Both the position numbers and the translations under genes were made by a program. Below, in pieces: positions 8,221 to 15,995 of a stretch of DNA of 43,951 nt. A model generated the notes under the pieces. That model worked only from the letters and a program-made list of their open reading frames with translations, searched no databases and was not told the DNA's origin. Origin of the DNA: an uncultured Psychroflexus sp. (lineage in GTDB: Bacteria; Bacteroidota; Bacteroidia; Flavobacteriales; Flavobacteriaceae); the NCBI GenBank assembly GCA_913062845.1, contig CAJXVZ010000023.1, positions 1 through 43,951 on the forward strand, read 5' to 3'. Position 1 is the first letter of the stretch. Each line of letters opens with the position of its first letter.

Positions 8221-10104
8221 ATGAAGTATATTTATGTTTTTCTGATAACCTTTAACATTGCTGCTCAAAATACTGTATCTATCCCGGATTCTAATTTTGA
8301 ACAGGCACTTGTAGATTTACAATTGGATGATGTCATCGATGGGAATGTCGCAAGTAATTCAATAGATACACTTACTTTTTTAGATATTTCTTCAAAAAAT
8401 ATTTCAGAATTAACCGGTATTTCAGAATTTGCAGCTTTAGATACCTTAGTTGTAAGCAATAATCAATTAACAACGATAGATGTTTCATCTAATATAAACC
8501 TTAAATATCTGGATGTTTCGGATAACGCCTTATCAGACTTTAGCCTTAATCCTTTAATTGAAGAAATTTATTTTCAGAATAATAATCTGGAAGAGGCCGA
8601 TTTGTCTTTGTTTGGAAATTTAAAAGCCATACGATTAGAAGATAATGATTTGAATTTTTTAGACATTTCAAATGGCAACAATGAGAACCTCATAAAAACC
8701 ATGTTTACAACTCAGCATTTGGATTTTAGAAACAATCCGCGTTTGGAATGCGTAAAAGTTGACAACATAAATTATATGTATGTTGAAAGGGAATATGCAA
8801 TTGACACAACGAATACTTTTTATACTGAAGAAACCTGTCCGGTATTTTGTGACACGCAGACAACTGCTCCTCAGGATTTTCTGGTAGGGACATACGTAAT
8901 AAAGACTTTACAAAATCCTACATTACAATTTGAAAATGGTGGTATATATGAAGAAGAAGTCTTTCCACCTCTGCAGCTTAGAGAAATTAAAGTAGGTGAA
9001 ACGGCTTCAGATCGCTATTTTCCGGCAACCGTATTTCCTAACATTATTGGTTTTAACCTTAATGTCAATGATACTATCAGTTTAAGGCTAAATTGTGATA
9101 AAATTCAATTAAATGAGTTGATGCCCGTTATTCACGGTGGCCTTACTTACCAGAATGACTACTCATCACATCACAATGTCCTGTTGGTAACTCCAACGAA
9201 TGGTAGGGCATCTGTTCCATCTTACAGTAGTGATGATGTAAGCATAACTTATAAACTAGTTCCGATTGAAGCTAATGAATATGTCCTTAGTGATTTAGGC
9301 ACAATAAAGTTACTTAAAATCGAAAACTTTTACAATGTGAATGATGCCAATTTCGAGCAAAAGCTAGTTAATCTAGGGCATGATGATGTCGTAGATGGAA
9401 AAATTTGGGCACAACACATTTATGATGTAGAAACCTTAGATTTAAGCAATGAGAATATTACTGACCTGACAGGTATTGAAGGCTTTAGAGTGCTGAAAAC
9501 ACTTAACGTTTCTAACAATTCTTTATCTGATCTTAATTTAAGTAAAAATCTAGAACTTAAACATCTAAACCTGTCACATAACAATCTGACCAATTTGGAT
9601 TTATCTGAACATGTTTCACTTGAAAAGGTAATAGTTAATAACAATGACCTAAATTCTTTCAGCATAGAAAACGGGAATAATTCAAATTTAATAGCAAATT
9701 CAAGTGATCCAAATGAAATTATTTTTGATGCCCGTAATAATAATCTGAACTGTATAGAAGTGTCTGATGCAAATCACATGATTACACATTTTGATAGTTT
9801 CATTGATAATCAAACTACCTTTTCTGAGGTTCCCTGTGAAACTTTAAATGTTTCGGAACAAGAATTTTCATTTTCTGTTTATCCAAATCCTGCAAAATAT
9901 TACATCGTTATTGAAAATAATCAGCATACTATTTCTGATATAGATGTTCTGGATACTACAGGAAGGATAATAGAAACATATCAACCGAAAAATACAATGG
10001 ATACTCAAAGACTTTTGCTTTCAAATTTTCAAAGCGGAATCTATTTTATAAGAGTTAAGGGATTTGATGGTAAAGAGTTTGTAGAAAAGATTATTGTAAA
10101 TTAA
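8221..10104 (+). CDS. Leucine-rich-repeat surface protein with T9SS sorting domain
   Basis: 627-residue secreted protein. A short signal peptide (1-16, ITFNIAAQ) leads into the first unit, IPDSNFEQALVDL, followed by LRRs rich in the LxxLxVSxNxL pattern (about 45-200). The middle segment (about 215-370) is beta-rich, has no motif I know and contains one HGG. A second copy of the first unit then follows (VNDANFEQKLVNLGHDDVVDG and LRRs, about 372-530). The C-terminus (about 550-627) is a type A T9SS sorting domain: FSVYPNPAKYYIVIEN, DTTGRIIE, SGIYFIRV, ending in EKIIVN. It is therefore expected to cross the outer membrane by T9SS and stay on the surface or be released. The ligand is unknown; adhesion is a guess. 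Confidence 0.87.
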   Translation: MKYIYVFLITFNIAAQNTVSIPDSNFEQALVDLQLDDVIDGNVASNSIDTLTFLDISSKNISELTGISEFAALDTLVVSNNQLTTIDVSSNINLKYLDVSDNALSDFSLNPLIEEIYFQNNNLEEADLSLFGNLKAIRLEDNDLNFLDISNGNNENLIKTMFTTQHLDFRNNPRLECVKVDNINYMYVEREYAIDTTNTFYTEETCPVFCDTQTTAPQDFLVGTYVIKTLQNPTLQFENGGIYEEEVFPPLQLREIKVGETASDRYFPATVFPNIIGFNLNVNDTISLRLNCDKIQLNELMPVIHGGLTYQNDYSSHHNVLLVTPTNGRASVPSYSSDDVSITYKLVPIEANEYVLSDLGTIKLLKIENFYNVNDANFEQKLVNLGHDDVVDGKIWAQHIYDVETLDLSNENITDLTGIEGFRVLKTLNVSNNSLSDLNLSKNLELKHLNLSHNNLTNLDLSEHVSLEKVIVNNNDLNSFSIENGNNSNLIANSSDPNEIIFDARNNNLNCIEVSDANHMITHFDSFIDNQTTFSEVPCETLNVSEQEFSFSVYPNPAKYYIVIENNQHTISDIDVLDTTGRIIETYQPKNTMDTQRLLLSNFQSGIYFIRVKGFDGKEFVEKIIVN

Positions 10105-10130
10105 GATCTACACTGGCAATGTAGTCAATA

Positions 10131-10178
10131 TAATTATTCAAATGAGGTTTAGCAATATGTATTAATTTTGAATAATTA
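10131..10178. repeat. 12-bp perfect inverted repeat between two plus-strand genes
   Basis: TAATTATTCAAA (10131-10142) and TTTGAATAATTA (10167-10178) are perfect inverted copies with a 24-nt loop, lying after the LRR stop (10104) and before the -7 box at 10201. No T-run follows directly, so an operator or RNA hairpin is as likely as a terminator. Confidence 0.5.
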
Positions 10179-10200
10179 ATTTTATACAGATAAAATAAGT

Positions 10201-10208
10201 TAAGTTTG
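10201..10208 (+). promoter_or_regulatory. -7 box for the small outer-membrane protein gene
   Basis: TAAGTTTG matches TAnnTTTG and lies 17 nt upstream of the ATG at 10226. It overlaps a possible GTG start at 10208, which argues for the ATG as the true start. Confidence 0.5.
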
Positions 10209-10225
10209 TGCTTAAAATTTATATT

Positions 10226-10714
10226 ATGAAACATCTTATCTTCTTGTTTTCTTTACTTATCATTACATCAATCAATGCCCAAAATTTTGAAGGTAAAGGC
10301 GACAAAAAAATGCAGATTGGTGCTAATTTTCAAAATAATTCTACGGGTATTGTCATGACCTACGATTATGGATTAGGAGAAAATATTTCCATGGGTCTTT
10401 TAGGTACTTATGCTCTGGATATAAGTAATATAGATGCTGATTTTGGCGACAGGATAGATGTAAGACTCAGATTTAATGCCAATATTGGCAACGTGCTCAA
10501 AATAGATGATAATTTTGACCTTTATCCGGGAATCAGTTTAGGTCTTAAGAATTTTGGAGGACATTTAGGTATGCGCTATTTCTTTACTGATGGTTTTGGC
10601 ATATTTACTGAATTCGGAACTCCTTTTGCAAAATATAAAACAGGAGATCTAACACCAGCAGAAGAAATTCAAAATCAATTTACATTGAATTTTGGTGCTG
10701 TTTTTAATCTTTAA
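10226..10714 (+). CDS. Small outer-membrane beta-barrel protein
   Basis: About 162 residues. It starts at the ATG of MKHLIFLFSLLII, because the upstream GTG lies inside the -7 box. The signal peptide (1-18, ITSINAQ) is followed by alternating beta strands: KKMQIGANFQN, GIVMTYDYGLGENISMGLLGTY, VRLRFNANIG, YPGISLGLKNFGGHLGMRYF. It ends NFGAVFNL, consistent with an eight-strand OmpA-like or OMP_b-brl barrel without a peptidoglycan-binding domain. Function is unknown; such proteins in Bacteroidota are usually structural porin-like or DUF6646-type barrels. Its stop overlaps the stop of the convergent flavoprotein gene by 4 nt. Confidence 0.78.
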   Translation: MKHLIFLFSLLIITSINAQNFEGKGDKKMQIGANFQNNSTGIVMTYDYGLGENISMGLLGTYALDISNIDADFGDRIDVRLRFNANIGNVLKIDDNFDLYPGISLGLKNFGGHLGMRYFFTDGFGIFTEFGTPFAKYKTGDLTPAEEIQNQFTLNFGAVFNL

Positions 10715-11934
10715 TTACTTTTAGCAGCTAAATATCCACTGGTCCAGGCACTTTGAAAATTGAAACCACCGGTAATGGCATCAATATTTAAAGCTTCGCC
10801 AATAATTTTGAGATGAGGTTGTATTTTACTGCTGTAAGTTTTAAAGTCAATATCTTTAAGATCAACGCCGCCGGCTGTCACAAATTCTTCCTTAAAGGTG
10901 CTTTTTCCATTGACTTCCAGTTTGAAATGTAGTAAATTATCTTTCAAATCTAGGCTTTCAGTTCTGGAAAGGTCTGCCCAGTTTTTTTTTGGGTCTATTC
11001 TTGACTCGTCCAAAATGAACAGCCAAAGTCGTTTTGGTAGGTCAAAGATGGTTTGATTACCAATATTTTTTCTTGCAGATATTTTCCTTTGGAGTTGAAT
11101 TTCTTCAATCACTTCATTTTCAGTATGATTCATTATCCAATTGACCATAATATGGCAATGATAATCTAAAGCTTCAAGTTTTCTAGCACCCCAGGCAGAA
11201 AGTTTTAGGACACATGGTCCGCTCAATCCCCAATGTGTGATCAATGTTGCGCCTTCAGATTCCATAACAAATGCTTTACAAACTTCATCCTTATATAATT
11301 TGATTTGGGTGTTCAGGCTTAACCCTTGAAGTTTAAGTAATTGCGGATGATCTATGTTGAAAGTAAACAACGAAGGTACGGGCTTAATGATGTTATGGCC
11401 AAGACTTTCCAATGACTCCCAGATTTTTTTACTGCTGCCGGTAGCTACAACCAACTGTTCTGATGAGTAAGAATTATTTTTAGTTTGGATGTTCCATAAA
11501 TCCTTTTCATGAACAAAACCCAGGACGTTTTCAGAGTTTTTTACCTCAATACCTAAACGCTTTGTTTCATTAATAAAGCATTCAATGATGGTTTGGGAAC
11601 TATCGGTTACGGGAAAAATTCTTCCGTCCTCTTCAATTTTTAACTCAACGCCGCGCTCTTCTAACCACGCCATCATATCGCCGGTCATAAAAGTATGAAA
11701 AGGACCAATTAATTCTTTTTCTCCTCTGGGATAATTCAGTGTTAGTGGTCTTGGCTCAAACTCAGCATGGGTGACGTTACAGCGTCCACCACCGGAAATT
11801 TTTACCTTTTGGAGTACATTTTTGGATTTTTCCAGTATTAAAACAGAATGATCGGGATGATTTTCTGCATAATTTATAGCAAAGAAAAAACCACTGGCAC
11901 CACCACCGATTATTATGCAATTGTATCTACTCAT
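10711..11934 (-). CDS. NAD(P)/FAD-dependent oxidoreductase, HI0933/BaiN family
   Basis: 407-residue soluble flavoprotein. The N-terminal Rossmann motif IIIGGGASGFFFAINYA (about 6-22) binds FAD. The family signature GGGRCNVTH (about 48-56) follows, then a C-terminal second FAD-contact region, FVTAGGVDLKDID and ALNIDAITGGFNFQSAWTSGYLAA. Length matches the family. Its members have been linked to bile acid reduction or other reductions, but the physiological substrate in marine or environmental Bacteroidota is not established. It is the last gene of a minus-strand group after murB (9-nt gap) and the aminotransferase, so co-transcription is likely although no functional link is clear. Confidence 0.85.
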   Translation of the reverse strand: MSRYNCIIIGGGASGFFFAINYAENHPDHSVLILEKSKNVLQKVKISGGGRCNVTHAEFEPRPLTLNYPRGEKELIGPFHTFMTGDMMAWLEERGVELKIEEDGRIFPVTDSSQTIIECFINETKRLGIEVKNSENVLGFVHEKDLWNIQTKNNSYSSEQLVVATGSSKKIWESLESLGHNIIKPVPSLFTFNIDHPQLLKLQGLSLNTQIKLYKDEVCKAFVMESEGATLITHWGLSGPCVLKLSAWGARKLEALDYHCHIMVNWIMNHTENEVIEEIQLQRKISARKNIGNQTIFDLPKRLWLFILDESRIDPKKNWADLSRTESLDLKDNLLHFKLEVNGKSTFKEEFVTAGGVDLKDIDFKTYSSKIQPHLKIIGEALNIDAITGGFNFQSAWTSGYLAAKSN

Positions 11935-11943
11935 TCAATAATC

Positions 11944-12957
11944 TCAAAAAATATTGACCTCAGCTTCCAGTGAAATACCAAATTTGTCTCTGACTTTTCC
12001 CTGAACTTTCACTGAAAGATTTAAAATATCCTGACCGCTTGCATTACCGTAATTCACTAAAACCAAAGCCTGTTTTTTATGAACACCGGCATCACCTTCA
12101 CGGTAGCCTTTGAGACCGGAATGTTCAATCAACCAGCCTGCCGGAACTTTAACATGGTTCTCGTCTATATTGTAGCTGGGTATATCTTCATAAACACTTT
12201 TTAGGTCTTTGAATTGGTTTGTGGGTATGACAGGATTCTTAAAGAAACTGCCTGAATTCCCAATTTCTTTTGGGTCAGGTAACTTCGATTGTCTTATGGC
12301 AATAACAGCCTTTGCGACTTCCTCAGGTCCCGGATCGCCAACTTGCATTTTGCTCAATTCGCTTTTTATAGCCCCGTATTCTGTTTGAATTTTATGATTT
12401 TGATTTGTAAGTTTAAACCGGACACTCGTAATAATATACTGGTCCTTAAGCAAACTTTTAAATACAGATTGTCTATATCCAAATTTACAATCTTCCAGAT
12501 GAAACAATTTTTCATCTAAGGTCTGTCGATGAATAGCTCTGCAGGAAACAAAAGTATCTTTTAACTCTACACCATAAGCGCCAATGTTCTGCACAGGTGC
12601 AGTGCCGACATGACCTGGTATCAAAGCCAGATTTTCAAGGCCACCGTAGCCATTATTTACGGTCCACATTACAAATTCGTGCCAGTTTTCACCAGATTGT
12701 ACTTCAATAATGGATTCATTTTTATTCTCTTCAATAATGGATATGCCTTTATTGTTGATGTATAGAACCGTTTTTTCTATATCCTTGGTCAGCAACATAT
12801 TACTGCCACCACCCAGCACAAAGATCTCTTCTGTATAAAAACGTTTGAGCACATGCTTAAGTTCGTCAACAGATTGTATTTCAATAAACTGTTTTGCCTT
12901 TACATCTATTCCAAAGGTGTTGAAGTTTTTTAATGATAAATTGGTTTGTGCATCCAT
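11944..12957 (-). CDS. murB: UDP-N-acetylenolpyruvoylglucosamine reductase MurB
   Basis: FAD- and NADPH-dependent reduction of UDP-GlcNAc-enolpyruvate to UDP-MurNAc, the second committed step of peptidoglycan precursor synthesis in the cytoplasm. The 337-residue protein has the FAD-binding domain with VLGGGSNMLL (about 47-56) and GHVGTAPVQNIGAYG. It also has the type I (E. coli-like) insertion with FGYRQSVFK, the catalytic-serine region GNSGSFFKNPV, and a C-terminal EAEVNIF carrying the conserved glutamate. The ATG directly abuts the TAA of the upstream aminotransferase gene (TAAATG), so translational coupling is likely. Confidence 0.96.
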   Translation of the reverse strand: MDAQTNLSLKNFNTFGIDVKAKQFIEIQSVDELKHVLKRFYTEEIFVLGGGSNMLLTKDIEKTVLYINNKGISIIEENKNESIIEVQSGENWHEFVMWTVNNGYGGLENLALIPGHVGTAPVQNIGAYGVELKDTFVSCRAIHRQTLDEKLFHLEDCKFGYRQSVFKSLLKDQYIITSVRFKLTNQNHKIQTEYGAIKSELSKMQVGDPGPEEVAKAVIAIRQSKLPDPKEIGNSGSFFKNPVIPTNQFKDLKSVYEDIPSYNIDENHVKVPAGWLIEHSGLKGYREGDAGVHKKQALVLVNYGNASGQDILNLSVKVQGKVRDKFGISLEAEVNIF

Positions 12958-14148
12958 TTAAGCCTTGTATTCTTTTAAGGCTTTCTCCAGGAGAGTCACA
13001 CAGCGTTTAATGATGTCAACCTCTAGAACGTAAGCAATTCTTATTTGATTCAAACCTGTATCAGGTGTTGAGTAGAAGCCCGCAGCCGGGGCTACCATGA
13101 TGGTTTCACCGTTATCCTCAAAACTCTCTAAGAGCCATTTTGCAAAATCCTCTGTATCTTTTACAGGTAATTTAGCAACGCAGTAAAAAGCACCTTTAGG
13201 TTCGGCAACATTAACCCCTTCGATTTGTTTCAGGCCTTCAACCAGTGTGTTTCTCCTTTTTGTATATTCAGCGTTGACCTCCTCAAAGTAGGTGTTTTCA
13301 ACATCAAGCGCAGCTTCACTTGCAATTTGAGCCAGGGTAGGAGGGCTTAGTCTGGCTTGAGCAAATTTCATTGCGGTTTTCATGACATCTTCATTTTTAG
13401 AAACCAAACATCCTACTCTGGCACCGCACATTGAAAATCGTTTTGAAACTGAATCAACCATAATGGCGTGATCTTTCAGTTTTTCGATTTTCATTATAGA
13501 ATTGTGTTTTTCGCCATCATAGGTAAACTCTCTGTAAACTTCGTCAGCAATAACAAAAATATCATGCTTCAATGCCAAATCTGCAATAGCTTCTATTTCT
13601 TCTTTGGTATAAAGATAACCGGTAGGATTACCTGGATTGCAAAGCAATATAGCTTTAGTTTTATCTGAGATTTTATCTTCGAACTCAGAAACAGGAGGTA
13701 AGGCAAAATTGTTTTCCAGTGAAGACATAACAGGCTTAACATTTACACCATAAGCTGTTGAAAACCCATTGTAATTGGCGTAAAAAGGTTCAGGAATTAT
13801 AATTTCATCACCATAATCTGTTATGCTGCCTAAGGCAAATGATAAAGCTTCACTTCCACCAGTGGTAACAATGATATCTTTTTCTTCAATATTAATGTCA
13901 TTTTTTCCATAGTATTTCACAAGTTTTTCAAGATAGGAATGAAAGCCTTGAGAAGGACTGTAAGACAATACTTCAATATCGGATGTTTTAACCGCATTTA
14001 TTGCTTTTGGCGGTGTTTTTATATCAGGTTGACCGATATTAAGATAGTAAATATGTTTACCTTTATTTTTTGCAATATCTGCATAAGGTTGGAGTTTTCT
14101 GATTGGAGATTCCGGCATGGAAATCCCTTTGTTTGAAATCTTCGGCAT
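12958..14148 (-). CDS. Class I/II PLP-dependent aminotransferase (AspC-like)
   Basis: 396-residue fold type I aminotransferase, probably acting on aspartate or another dicarboxylic/aromatic amino acid. Motifs in order: NIGQPDIKTP (substrate side), TTGGSEALSFAL (phosphate binding), CNPGNPTGYLYT, ADEVYREFTYDG, SVSKRFSMCGARVG with the Schiff-base lysine K236, and a C-terminal NQIRIAYVL whose arginine binds the substrate carboxylate. Length is normal for the family. It is the first gene of the run aminotransferase-murB-flavoprotein, with a -7 box 21 nt upstream. The exact amino donor cannot be told from sequence. Confidence 0.92.
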   Translation of the reverse strand: MPKISNKGISMPESPIRKLQPYADIAKNKGKHIYYLNIGQPDIKTPPKAINAVKTSDIEVLSYSPSQGFHSYLEKLVKYYGKNDINIEEKDIIVTTGGSEALSFALGSITDYGDEIIIPEPFYANYNGFSTAYGVNVKPVMSSLENNFALPPVSEFEDKISDKTKAILLCNPGNPTGYLYTKEEIEAIADLALKHDIFVIADEVYREFTYDGEKHNSIMKIEKLKDHAIMVDSVSKRFSMCGARVGCLVSKNEDVMKTAMKFAQARLSPPTLAQIASEAALDVENTYFEEVNAEYTKRRNTLVEGLKQIEGVNVAEPKGAFYCVAKLPVKDTEDFAKWLLESFEDNGETIMVAPAAGFYSTPDTGLNQIRIAYVLEVDIIKRCVTLLEKALKEYKA

Positions 14149-14169
14149 AAGTCAATTTTTAAATTGAAA

Positions 14170-14177
14170 ACAAATTT
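14170..14177 (-). promoter_or_regulatory. -7 box for the aminotransferase-murB operon
   Basis: On the minus strand the octamer is TAAATTTG, 21 nt before the ATG at 14148. The -33 element is weak. Confidence 0.45.
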
Positions 14178-14233
14178 AAAGTTTTAATTTTTGATTAATA
14201 AATTATACTTTCAAAACTTTGTATATTTAAGAT

Positions 14234-15574
14234 ATGTATAAAAAGTCAGTTGCGTTTTTTTGCTTGGTTTTGGTTATTAGTTTTCCTTTATTTTCTCAAA
14301 GTAACGAAGGCTTTCAGTTTCACAGGCCAAAAAAGAAATCTTACAAAATACCATTTAAAAACTACAATAACCTTATAATTATTAAGGCTAAGTTGAATGG
14401 CGTACCATTGAACCTGCTTTTGGATACTGGCGTTAATAACACTATTTTATTTGGTATAAAAGGTAACGAAGAGCAAATAAAAAAGAACTCTCAAAAGATT
14501 CTCATAAGTGGCGTTTCGGGTAAAAAGAAAACTTACGCCTATAAAAATGAAAATAATACGCTTGAGATCGAAAAACTTAAAAATGAAAATCAGGATATTT
14601 ATCTGATATTTGATAAAGATTTTAATGTATCCGACAAAATTGGATATCAGATTCAGGGAATTATAGGCTATGATTTTTTTAAAGATCTCGTCGTTAAGGT
14701 TAACTACATAAGGAATTACTTAAAAGTTTACAATCCAGATCAATTTTCCAAAAAACTGAGAAGATATGATAAGCTCGATTTTAAATTAATCAATCAAAAA
14801 CCTTATATCAAAACAAAAATAAAACAGCAAGACGGAATTTTTGAAGATTATGTGTTTTTATTAGATATCGGTTCAGGTGATGCAGTATGGCTCAAGCCAC
14901 AATCTGACCAATCCTTACCCCAGAAAAGTTTCGAAGATATTTTAGGTTACGGTTTTGCTGATATTATTTCCGGCCTGCGTTCTAAAGCAGAAGCATTGAA
15001 ATTAGGACGTAAAACGATTAATGACTTAAAAGTGGCTTATCCGGACAGTTTGTCTTATAAAGGATTAAAATTTACTTCAAAAAGTGGTGTAATTGGATCA
15101 GAAATCATGAGAAGATTTCATTGGTTTTTTAATTACCCTGAAAGAGAAGTGTATTTTAAACCAAATAGTGATATTGCCGATGTCTTTAACTACGATATGA
15201 GCGGTTTATTACTGAAATACGATGGCTATCAGGCAATAACGACTTACCAGAGTTTATTTCCTGATGTAAAAGCGCAGACCGATAATCGTAGTGGCTACAA
15301 TAAAATCAGTAAACAGCTAAGTAATGTTATGGTTGAAATGAAGCCTATTTTAAAAATTGGTGCCATCCGGCCTAATTCTTCGGCATTTGAAGCTGGCTTT
15401 ATAGAAGGAGACAGGATTGTAAAAATTAATGGAAGAGCAGCCTACCGATATGACCTTGAGCGTATCTCAAAGTTACTTTGTTCTGAAGAGGGGCTGAAAG
15501 TAAATTTTGAGATCGAAAGAAATGGTAGCTATTATGAAAAATCCTTAACACTTAAAAGCCGTTTCCTGGAGTAA
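14234..15574 (+). CDS. Secreted retropepsin-like aspartic protease with PDZ domain
   Basis: 446 residues with a signal peptide (1-22, VISFPLFSQ). The first aspartic protease lobe has NLLLDTGVNNTILFG (about 60-73), with the catalytic DTG. A second lobe has VFLLDIGSGDAVWL (about 215), where DIG replaces the usual DTG/DSG; later SGVIGSEIMRRF gives the conserved hydrophobic-Gly segment. A PDZ domain ends the protein (about 365-440): LKIGAIRPNSSAFEAGF, EGDRIVKINGR. The arrangement fits the Bacteroidota family of periplasmic or envelope aspartyl proteases with PDZ domains, whose substrates are mostly unknown. Monocistronic, convergent with the response regulator gene. Confidence 0.83.
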   Translation: MYKKSVAFFCLVLVISFPLFSQSNEGFQFHRPKKKSYKIPFKNYNNLIIIKAKLNGVPLNLLLDTGVNNTILFGIKGNEEQIKKNSQKILISGVSGKKKTYAYKNENNTLEIEKLKNENQDIYLIFDKDFNVSDKIGYQIQGIIGYDFFKDLVVKVNYIRNYLKVYNPDQFSKKLRRYDKLDFKLINQKPYIKTKIKQQDGIFEDYVFLLDIGSGDAVWLKPQSDQSLPQKSFEDILGYGFADIISGLRSKAEALKLGRKTINDLKVAYPDSLSYKGLKFTSKSGVIGSEIMRRFHWFFNYPEREVYFKPNSDIADVFNYDMSGLLLKYDGYQAITTYQSLFPDVKAQTDNRSGYNKISKQLSNVMVEMKPILKIGAIRPNSSAFEAGFIEGDRIVKINGRAAYRYDLERISKLLCSEEGLKVNFEIERNGSYYEKSLTLKSRFLE

Positions 15575-15628
15575 TTAAGATTTTTGTTCCAACACAAGGC
15601 TAATATTGCTTAATGATATGAACTAAGC

Positions 15629-15994
15629 TCAGATATGTTGACTTAAAGATTGATCCATAGCTTCAAAATTTGCGGGTTTCTGAAAGTAGTCTAAGATTAA
15701 ATTTTCATCAATAGCCTCTTGAATTTCTTCGGTTATGGCATAACCTGAAAACATAAAAAACTTTTTATTTTCAAATTGTTTATTTGCTTCTTTAATGAAT
15801 TCCAGACCATTCATTTCAGGCATGCTCATATCAGTAATGATCAATTCTATTTCAGAATCTTTATTTAAAATATCAAGTGCTTTTGCACCACTCAGCGCTG
15901 TAATGATGTTGTACTTTTTTCCAAGAATCTTCTCTAAAATTAAAAGATTAATCTGCTCATCATCAATACACAATATTTTCTTTTGTTTTCCCAT
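15629..15994 (-). CDS. Single-domain CheY-like response regulator
   Basis: 121 residues, only a receiver domain. Acidic pair in CIDDEQINL (about 9-17), phospho-acceptor aspartate in ELIITDMSMPEMNGLEF (about 56), switch Thr/Ser position in FMFSGYA, and the conserved lysine in YFQKPANF. There is no output domain, so it would act by protein contact or phosphotransfer. Its ATG lies one base beyond the stop codon of the reconstructed histidine kinase reading frame (15996-15998), so the two genes were built as one transcription unit. Because that kinase is broken, the regulator may now lack its cognate partner. Confidence 0.9.
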   Translation of the reverse strand: MGKQKKILCIDDEQINLLILEKILGKKYNIITALSGAKALDILNKDSEIELIITDMSMPEMNGLEFIKEANKQFENKKFFMFSGYAITEEIQEAIDENLILDYFQKPANFEAMDQSLSQHI

Positions 15995-15995
15995 A

